Source: Halomonas sp. (GTDB lineage Bacteria > Pseudomonadota > Gammaproteobacteria > Pseudomonadales > Halomonadaceae). From it: a stretch of 12,314 nt of DNA. The notes under the pieces were generated by a model. That model was not told the DNA's origin. It did no database searches and was given only the letters and a program-made list of their open reading frames with translations. The stretch is taken from contig PWIZ01000148.1 in NCBI GenBank assembly GCA_003560175.1, forward strand, positions 1-12,314, read 5' to 3'. Below, piece by piece: positions 6,704 through 12,314 of the stretch (position 1 is its first letter; every line of letters starts with the position of its first letter). A program made the position numbers and the translations under genes.

Positions 6704-9700
6704 ATGCCCGCCCTCGACGACTCCGCCCTGCCGCCCGGCTTCATGGTCATCCACGGCAACCGCCTGGAGGATCTGCGCGGCGTGGCGATGGAGTGGATGA
6801 AGCGCCATCCGCTCGGCCCGCTGGAGAACGAGACGATTCTGGTGCAGAGCAACGGCATCAGCCAGTGGCTCAAGCTGGCACTGGCCGCCGACGAACGGGA
6901 CGACGGCACCGGCGGCTCGGGCATTGCCGCGGCGCTGGATATCACCCTGCCGGCGCGCTTCCTGTGGCAGGCCTATCGCGCGGTGCTCAACCATGTGGAT
7001 CAGGATCCCCATGCGGTGCCGGCCACCTCGCCCTTCGACAAGTCCCGGCTGCTGTGGCGGCTGCTGCGCCTGCTGCCGGAACTGATGGAGCGCGAGGCGT
7101 TCGCCCCCCTGCGCCAGTTCCTCGCCCAGGACGACGACCTGCGCAAGCACTACCAACTCGCCGAGCGCCTGGCCGATCTGTTCGATCAGTATCAGGTCTA
7201 TCGTGCCGACTGGCTCGACGCCTGGGGCCGCGGCGAGGACGTGCTGATCTCCGCTCGTGGCGAGGCCCAGACGCTTCCCGACGCCCAGCGCTGGCAGCCC
7301 GCCCTCTGGCGCGCCGTGGGCGAAAGCGTCGCCGCCGACGTAGGCGACCCGGGCATTGCCTCCAGCCGCGCCATGGTGCACCGGCGCTTTATGGACGCCG
7401 CCGGCCTGCTCGACGCCAACCAGCGCCCGCCCGGCCTGCCGCGCCGGGTGATGGTGTTCGGCATCTCCTCGCTGCCCCAGCAGGCCCTGGAGGCGCTGGC
7501 CGCCATCGCCCGCTGCTGCCAGGTGGTGCTCTGCGTGCACAACCCCTGCCAGCACTACTGGGCGGACATCATCGAACACAAGGAGCTGCTCAGGGCCGCG
7601 AGCCGCCGGCAGCCGCGCAAGCAGGGCATGCCGGAACGCCTCGACGTGCTTGGCGACGCTGACGGCAGTGGTGATGGCGCGGAGAGCCTGCACCTCCACG
7701 CCCAGCCGCTGCTGGCCGCCTGGGGCAAGCAGGGCCGCGACTACCTGCGCCTGCTCGACGAGCACGACGACAGCCAGCAGTACGCCGGCCTGTTCGCCGC
7801 CGACTCGCTGCGCATCGACCTGTTCGAGCCGTGCGTCAACAGCCGCGGTCAGGCGCGCCTGCTCAACCAGCTGCAGGACGACATCCGCGAGCTGCGCCCG
7901 CTACACGAGACCCGCGACGCCTGGCCGGCGATCGATACCCGGGCCGACGACTCCATCGTCTTCCACGTCGCCCACAGCCCCCAGCGCGAGGTGGAGATCC
8001 TCCACGACCAGCTGCTTGCCGCCTTCAGCGCCGACCCGGACCTGCGCCCGCGGGACATCATCGTGATGGTGCCGGACATCGACCACTACGCGCCGCATAT
8101 CCAGGCGGTCTTTGGTCAGTATCAGAAAAACCAACTGGAACGTGACGACCCGCGCCATATTCCCTACACCCTCTCCGATCAGGGCAGCCGCCATCGCCTG
8201 CCGCTGCTGATCGCCCTGGAGACCCTGCTGCGCCTGCCGGAGCTGCGCCTCTCGGTGAGCGAGCTGCTCGACCTGATCGAGGTGCCGGCGCTGCGCACCC
8301 GCTTCGGCATCGCCGAGGAGGACCTGCCGACCCTGCGCCGCTGGATCGAGGGCGCCGGCATCCGCTGGGGCCTTCACGGCCAGCAGCGCGCCAGCCTCGA
8401 CCTGCCCGGCGGCATGGAGCAGAACACCTGGGCCTTCGGCCTGCGCCGGCTACTGCTCGGCTATGCCGTGGGCGAGGCGGCCTCCGGCCCCTGGCAGGGC
8501 ATCGAGCCGTTCGACGATATCGGCGGCCTCGACGCCCAACTGGCCGGCCCCCTGGCCAGCCTGCTGGAGAGCCTGGAACGCCAGTGGCACGCCCTGGGCG
8601 AGCCTACCGACGTGACCGGCTGGGTGCAGCGCCTGCGCCAGCTGCTCGAGGAGAGCTTCGGCGGCGACGACGCCCAGGACAGCCTGATGCTGGCGCAGCT
8701 CGAACAGGCACTGCAGACCTGGCAGGAGAGCGCCGAGGAGGCCGGGCTGACCCGCGACCTGCCGCTCTCGGTGGTACGCGAACACTGGCTGGCTCAGATC
8801 GACGAGCACAGCCTTTCCCAGCGCTTCATGGCCGGCGCGGTCAACTTCGCCACCCTGATGCCGATGCGCGCCATCCCCTTCAAGCGCGTCTGCCTGCTGG
8901 GCATGAACGACGGCGACTACCCGCGCAGCCATCCGCCGATGGACTTCGACCTGATGAACGGCGACTACCGCCCCGGCGACCGCTCCCGCCGCGAGGACGA
9001 CCGCTACCTGTTCCTCGAAGCGCTGCTATCGGCCCGGGACCAGCTCTACGTCAGCTGGCTGGGACGCAGCATCGTCGACAACGGCGAGAAACCGCCCTCG
9101 GTGCTGGTCGGCCAGCTGCGCGACCACCTCGAGGCCGGCTGGCGCCCCTCGGATCCGGGCGAGGAGGACGACGACCTGCTCGCGGCGCTCACCACCAAGC
9201 ACCCGCTGCAGCCCTTCAGCCGCCGCTACTTCGCCACCCCGCAGCAGCAGGCCGCCCGCCGCGTCGCCGAGCGGCGGCTGTTTACTTACGCCCATGAGTG
9301 GCACGAGGTGCACACAGAGACAGCCCCGGCATCGCCCTTTGAGGCGCTGGGCGAATTCAGCCAGGAGAGCCCGTTCACACTGGTCCAGCTCGGCAATTTC
9401 CTGCGCGACCCGGCCCGGGCCTTCTTCAATACCCGGCTCAAGGTGTTTCTCGACCAGGAGGACCTCACCAGCCTGGATCACGAGCCCTTCACCCTGGATG
9501 GCCTGGCCAACTGGCAGCTGCAGGATCGGCTGATCCAGGTGCAGCGCCGCGCCGTGGACGCCGGCCACCCGCGCGAACCCGCCATGCTCGACGCCCTCGA
9601 CCGTCTGCAGGGCCAGGGCGTTCTCGCCATGGGCGCCTTCGGCCAGCGCATGCGCGAGCAGCTGATCGAGCCGATGCCGGACCTGTTCGAGGCCTATGAG

Positions 9701-10369
9701 GCGGCCCTGGCGGCGTGGCCCCACCCCGTGGCAGAGCCCGAACCGGTAAGGCTCAATATCCCCGGTGCCCCGCCCCTGGAGGATTGGCTCGACGACCTGC
9801 GCCGCGACGCCAACGGCCAGCGCTGCCGCCTGCTGCTCTCCAGCAGCAGCCTGATCAAGAAGGGCAAGTACCACTGGCACCACCTGCTGCACCCCTGGGT
9901 CGCCCACCTGGCTGGTCACCTGGAGGGCGAGCCCATGACCACCCAGCTGCTCTCCAAGGCGGGGAGTGTGACGCTGCCGCCCCTCAACCCGGAGGTGGCC
10001 CGAGAGCAGCTTCGCGAGATCATCAAGGCGTGGCAGGCCGACATGCAGGCGCCGCTGCCGCTGGCCCTCGGCACCGCCTTCGTCTGGCTCAGCAAGTTGG
10101 GCACGCCCGAGTCCGAGCGCGACAGCGACGCCTGGCACGCCGCCCGCAAGGCCTACGAGGGCGATGATTACAACGCCGGCGAAGTGGACCGCAACCCCTA
10201 TCTGGCCCACCGCTGGCCCAGCTTTACCGCGCTGTATGAGGCCCGCCACGCCGCCGGAGGCTTCGCCGAGCTGACCCAGCGGCTGCTCGCCCCGGTGCAT
10301 CTGGCCGTCAAGGGCGACAAGCAAGAGAGCAGTAAGACAGAGAGCGGAAAGAAGGGGAGCCAGACATGA
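6704..10369 (+). CDS. recC: Exodeoxyribonuclease V gamma subunit RecC
   Basis: RecC (1221 aa) is the helicase-like subunit of RecBCD that splits the incoming DNA strands and reads Chi on the 3'-ended strand. Strong matches to E. coli RecC (1122 aa) run its whole length, including ILVQSNGISQWL (45-56), LADLFDQYQVYR (156-167), FHVAHSPQREVEILHD, NFATLMPMRAIPFKRVCLLG, CLLGMNDGDYPR (730-741) and RSRREDDRYLFLEALLSA. Most residues recalled as Chi contacts are kept (Gln48, Gln54, Leu82, Trp88, Asp158, Leu159, Asp161, Arg167); Asn50 replaces the E. coli Thr40. Extra length comes from about 10 N-terminal residues, a Gly/Asp-rich loop near 62-73, other small insertions and a Lys/Ser-rich tail. ATG 6704 is chosen for its AAGGA 8 bases upstream; a GTG at 6650 in frame has no support. 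It ends in an ATGA overlap with recB, with no ptrA between. Confidence 0.96.
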   Translation: MPALDDSALPPGFMVIHGNRLEDLRGVAMEWMKRHPLGPLENETILVQSNGISQWLKLALAADERDDGTGGSGIAAALDITLPARFLWQAYRAVLNHVDQDPHAVPATSPFDKSRLLWRLLRLLPELMEREAFAPLRQFLAQDDDLRKHYQLAERLADLFDQYQVYRADWLDAWGRGEDVLISARGEAQTLPDAQRWQPALWRAVGESVAADVGDPGIASSRAMVHRRFMDAAGLLDANQRPPGLPRRVMVFGISSLPQQALEALAAIARCCQVVLCVHNPCQHYWADIIEHKELLRAASRRQPRKQGMPERLDVLGDADGSGDGAESLHLHAQPLLAAWGKQGRDYLRLLDEHDDSQQYAGLFAADSLRIDLFEPCVNSRGQARLLNQLQDDIRELRPLHETRDAWPAIDTRADDSIVFHVAHSPQREVEILHDQLLAAFSADPDLRPRDIIVMVPDIDHYAPHIQAVFGQYQKNQLERDDPRHIPYTLSDQGSRHRLPLLIALETLLRLPELRLSVSELLDLIEVPALRTRFGIAEEDLPTLRRWIEGAGIRWGLHGQQRASLDLPGGMEQNTWAFGLRRLLLGYAVGEAASGPWQGIEPFDDIGGLDAQLAGPLASLLESLERQWHALGEPTDVTGWVQRLRQLLEESFGGDDAQDSLMLAQLEQALQTWQESAEEAGLTRDLPLSVVREHWLAQIDEHSLSQRFMAGAVNFATLMPMRAIPFKRVCLLGMNDGDYPRSHPPMDFDLMNGDYRPGDRSRREDDRYLFLEALLSARDQLYVSWLGRSIVDNGEKPPSVLVGQLRDHLEAGWRPSDPGEEDDDLLAALTTKHPLQPFSRRYFATPQQQAARRVAERRLFTYAHEWHEVHTETAPASPFEALGEFSQESPFTLVQLGNFLRDPARAFFNTRLKVFLDQEDLTSLDHEPFTLDGLANWQLQDRLIQVQRRAVDAGHPREPAMLDALDRLQGQGVLAMGAFGQRMREQLIEPMPDLFEAYEAALAAWPHPVAEPEPVRLNIPGAPPLEDWLDDLRRDANGQRCRLLLSSSSLIKKGKYHWHHLLHPWVAHLAGHLEGEPMTTQLLSKAGSVTLPPLNPEVAREQLREIIKAWQADMQAPLPLALGTAFVWLSKLGTPESERDSDAWHAARKAYEGDDYNAGEVDRNPYLAHRWPSFTALYEARHAAGGFAELTQRLLAPVHLAVKGDKQESSKTESGKKGSQT

Positions 10370-12314
10370 GCGACGCCACCCAGCTTGATCCCCTCGACTT
10401 TCCCCTCCACGGCAGCCGCCTCATCGAAGCCAGCGCCGGCACCGGCAAGACCTTCACCATCGCCCTGCTCTACGTGCGGCTGGTGCTGGGCGCCCGCTCG
10501 GCCGAAGACGACGCCGCCTTCCAGCGCCCGCTGACGCCGCCGGAAATTCTCGTCGTCACCTTCACCAATGCCGCCACCCAGGAGCTGCGCGAGCGGATTC
10601 GGGCGCGGCTGGTGGAAGCCGCCGGTGTCTTTTTACAGGCGCCCGAAGCCGCGTCCGACATTGACCAAGCGTCGGGAGCAGGATGTAGCGGAGGTCCTAT
10701 GCCAGGGATGGCATCGGTAGCGCCCAGGGATGGGTTCACAGCGCCTCCGCGAAATCCTGCTGACGAAGCGACTGACCAAGGTGGCGCAGGATCAGCCCCT
10801 ACGCCACACGATCCGCTGCTGATCGGCCTCCGCGACCAATACGATCCCGCCAGCTGGTCCGCCTGCGCCCGGCGCCTGCAGCTCGCCGCCGAGTGGATGG
10901 ACGAAGCCGCCGTCTCCACCATCCACAGCTGGTGCTACCGCATGCTGCGCGAGCACGCCTTCGACAGCGGCAGCCTCTTCTCGCTGAACCTGGAGAACGA
11001 CCAGACCGAGCTGGAGCTCCAGGTGGTGCGCGACTACTGGCGTAGCTTCTACTACCCCCTCGGCGCCGACGAGCTGGCCGCCGTGGTGCGCCACTGGCCC
11101 TCCCCCGAGGCGCTGCACGCCGCCGTGCGCGACCTGATGCCCGAGTGTGCCGCGCTGGACAGCAACGCCCCGCCGCCGACCGAAACGGTGGCCAACGCCC
11201 AGCGCGAAACCGCCCAGCGCCTGGCTGAGCTCAAGGCGCCGTGGCCCCGGTGGGTCGAGGAGTGCGAGGCGCTGTTCGAGGAGGCCGCTCGGCAGAAGGC
11301 CTTCAAGGGCCAGAGCTTCAACGCCCGCAGCCGCGCCAACTGGCTGGGGGCGCTGCGCGAGTGGTGCCAGAGTGACGCCACCTGGCCAGGCCTCACCGAC
11401 GCCGCCTGGAAACGCCTCACGCCTCAGGGCATGGCGGATATCTGGCTCAAGGGCGAGCCGCCCAACCACCCGGCCCTGGCCGCGTTGGAGGCCCTGCAGG
11501 ACGAGCTCAACGCCCTGCCCGCTCCCTACGCCGACCTGCTCACCCACGCCGTGCACTGGTGCCGCGCCCGGCTCGACCGCGAGCAGGAGCGCCGCGCCGA
11601 GATGGGCCCCAACGAGCTGCTGACCCATCTCGACCGCGCCCTGGCCGGCCCCAACCGCGAAGCCCTGAGCGCCCAGATCCGCCGTCAGTTCCCGGTCGCC
11701 CTGGTCGACGAGTTCCAGGACACCGACCCGGTGCAGTACCGCATCTTCGACTGCGTCTACCGTATCGGCGAGAACCGCTCCGAGTGTGGCGTTTTCCTGA
11801 TCGGCGACCCCAAGCAGGCGATCTACGCCTTCCGCGGCGCCGACATCCACACCTACCTGCGCGCCCGCCGCGACACCGCAGGCCGCCACGTCACCCTGGG
11901 CACCAACTTCCGCTCCAGCACCGCCATGGTCGAGGCGGTCAACCGCTGCTTCGCCTTCGCCGAGACCCACCCGCCCGGCGCCTTCCTGTTCAAGGAGAGC
12001 GATGGCAGCAACCCCGTGCCGTTTGCGGCGGTCGCGGCCAAGGGCCGCAAGGACGTGCTGACCCGCCAGGGCCAGCCGCTGCCCGCCATGACCCTGTGGC
12101 AGTTGGACAGCGACGAGCCGCTCTCCAAGAGCGCCTACCACGGCGTGATGGCCGAGCGCTGCGCCTCGCAGATGGTCGAGCTGCTCAACGAGGGGCAAGG
12201 CGGCCTGACCGGCTTCCGGAATGCCCAGGGCGACCTCCAGCCGCTCAAGCCCTCCGACATGGCGGTGCTGGTCAACGGCCTGGGCGAGGCGCGGGCGATC
12301 CGCCAGGCGCTGGT
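10366..12314 (+). CDS. recB: Exodeoxyribonuclease V beta subunit RecB, 5' part (runs off window)
   Basis: RecB is the 3'-5' helicase and nuclease of RecBCD. The first 649 codons are present, with no stop. Visible UvrD/Rep-type motifs: Walker A ASAGTGKT (22-29, Lys28), VVTFTNAAT of motif Ia, WMDEAAVSTIHSWC, motif II VDEFQDTD (447-454), motif III GDPKQAIYAFRG (480-491) and TNFRS (513-517). The later helicase motifs and the C-terminal nuclease domain lie beyond the window. The start overlaps recC by ATGA, with a GGGGAG Shine-Dalgarno at 10354-10359, so RecC and RecB are likely co-translated. Two oddities: residues about 99-146 carry an insertion absent from E. coli, encoded by a palindromic repeat, and the GFDDML motif of E. 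coli is GPNELL here (414-419). Because the frame stays open and motifs resume on both sides, I judge the protein functional. Confidence 0.96.
   Translation, partial: MSDATQLDPLDFPLHGSRLIEASAGTGKTFTIALLYVRLVLGARSAEDDAAFQRPLTPPEILVVTFTNAATQELRERIRARLVEAAGVFLQAPEAASDIDQASGAGCSGGPMPGMASVAPRDGFTAPPRNPADEATDQGGAGSAPTPHDPLLIGLRDQYDPASWSACARRLQLAAEWMDEAAVSTIHSWCYRMLREHAFDSGSLFSLNLENDQTELELQVVRDYWRSFYYPLGADELAAVVRHWPSPEALHAAVRDLMPECAALDSNAPPPTETVANAQRETAQRLAELKAPWPRWVEECEALFEEAARQKAFKGQSFNARSRANWLGALREWCQSDATWPGLTDAAWKRLTPQGMADIWLKGEPPNHPALAALEALQDELNALPAPYADLLTHAVHWCRARLDREQERRAEMGPNELLTHLDRALAGPNREALSAQIRRQFPVALVDEFQDTDPVQYRIFDCVYRIGENRSECGVFLIGDPKQAIYAFRGADIHTYLRARRDTAGRHVTLGTNFRSSTAMVEAVNRCFAFAETHPPGAFLFKESDGSNPVPFAAVAAKGRKDVLTRQGQPLPAMTLWQLDSDEPLSKSAYHGVMAERCASQMVELLNEGQGGLTGFRNAQGDLQPLKPSDMAVLVNGLGEARAIRQAL
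10674..10764. repeat. Palindromic repeat element inserted in frame within recB
   Basis: Two 21-base arms, 10674-10694 and 10744-10764, are reverse complements at 17 of 21 positions; both contain AGCAGGAT followed by GCGGAGG. Between them are two small hairpins with identical GGGA loops: ATGCCA/TGGCAT (10699-10714) and CCCA/TGGG (10723-10734). The whole could fold as a stem with two side hairpins. Codon use changes sharply here (GGA, TGT, AGG, GTA, ACA, AAT, ATT), unlike the C/G-ending codons of recB. An exact 8-base direct repeat, TGACCAAG, lies at 10662-10669 and 10773-10780, 111 bases apart, a whole number of codons; a looser pair, TGACCAAGCG at 10662 and TGACGAAGCG at 10761, is 99 bases apart. 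Either could be a target-site duplication. I infer a dispersed repeat of the REP/MITE kind; no second copy is in this window. Confidence 0.8.

Noticed and set aside
9026..10324. 432-codon minus-strand frame opposite recC
   Set aside because: Same GC-driven shadow effect. The plus strand matches RecC throughout, and the antisense translation is Gly/Ala/Val/Leu/His-rich without a domain.
10792..12198. 468-codon minus-strand frame opposite recB
   Set aside because: The plus-strand frame carries all RecB helicase motifs. The antisense frame is a compositional artefact.
10366..12314. recB as a pseudogene because of its insertion
   Set aside because: I translated the frame through the insertion to the window end: no stop or frameshift, and conserved motifs resume immediately afterwards.

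Overview
The window looks like chromosomal DNA of a GC-rich, aerobic gammaproteobacterium. A marine or halophilic Halomonadaceae member such as Halomonas is my best guess. This is inferred from the strong G/C third-position bias, the very acidic periplasmic protein, the TRAP transporter, the direct recC-recB order without an intervening ptrA, and a type of palindromic repeat. No rRNA or other taxonomic marker is present to confirm it.

Left block (1-5830, + strand): a five-gene malonate-use operon. A TRAP transporter (periplasmic receptor matP, small membrane subunit matQ, large membrane subunit matM) is followed by malonyl-CoA decarboxylase (matA) and malonyl-CoA synthetase (matB). In the inferred route, MatPQM imports malonate, MatB activates it to malonyl-CoA with ATP, and MatA decarboxylates that to acetyl-CoA. 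A weak hairpin followed by a short T-tract lies between matP and matQ. The other junctions are tight, and matA/matB overlap by ATGA. No regulator gene is inside the window; the operon's promoter lies upstream of base 1.

Middle (5831-6703): a 113-bp gap with a doubtful 32-codon ORF and a 14-bp palindrome, then a flavin-reductase-family gene on the - strand (5944-6594) convergent with matB. A 109-bp divergent intergenic region separates it from recC.

Right block (6704-12314, + strand): recC, complete and longer than the E. coli protein, overlaps by ATGA the start of recB, which runs off the window after 649 codons. RecB and RecC are subunits of the RecBCD helicase-nuclease that repairs double-strand breaks and responds to Chi; recD probably follows outside the window.

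The most notable feature is inside recB. A roughly 91-bp palindromic element (10674-10764) with foreign codon use sits in frame between two conserved helicase segments. It can fold as a long basal stem carrying two GGGA-loop hairpins. It adds about 35-50 residues that E. coli RecB lacks, without breaking the reading frame. This looks like a dispersed palindromic repeat that has colonised a coding sequence, comparable in principle to the Rickettsia palindromic elements.
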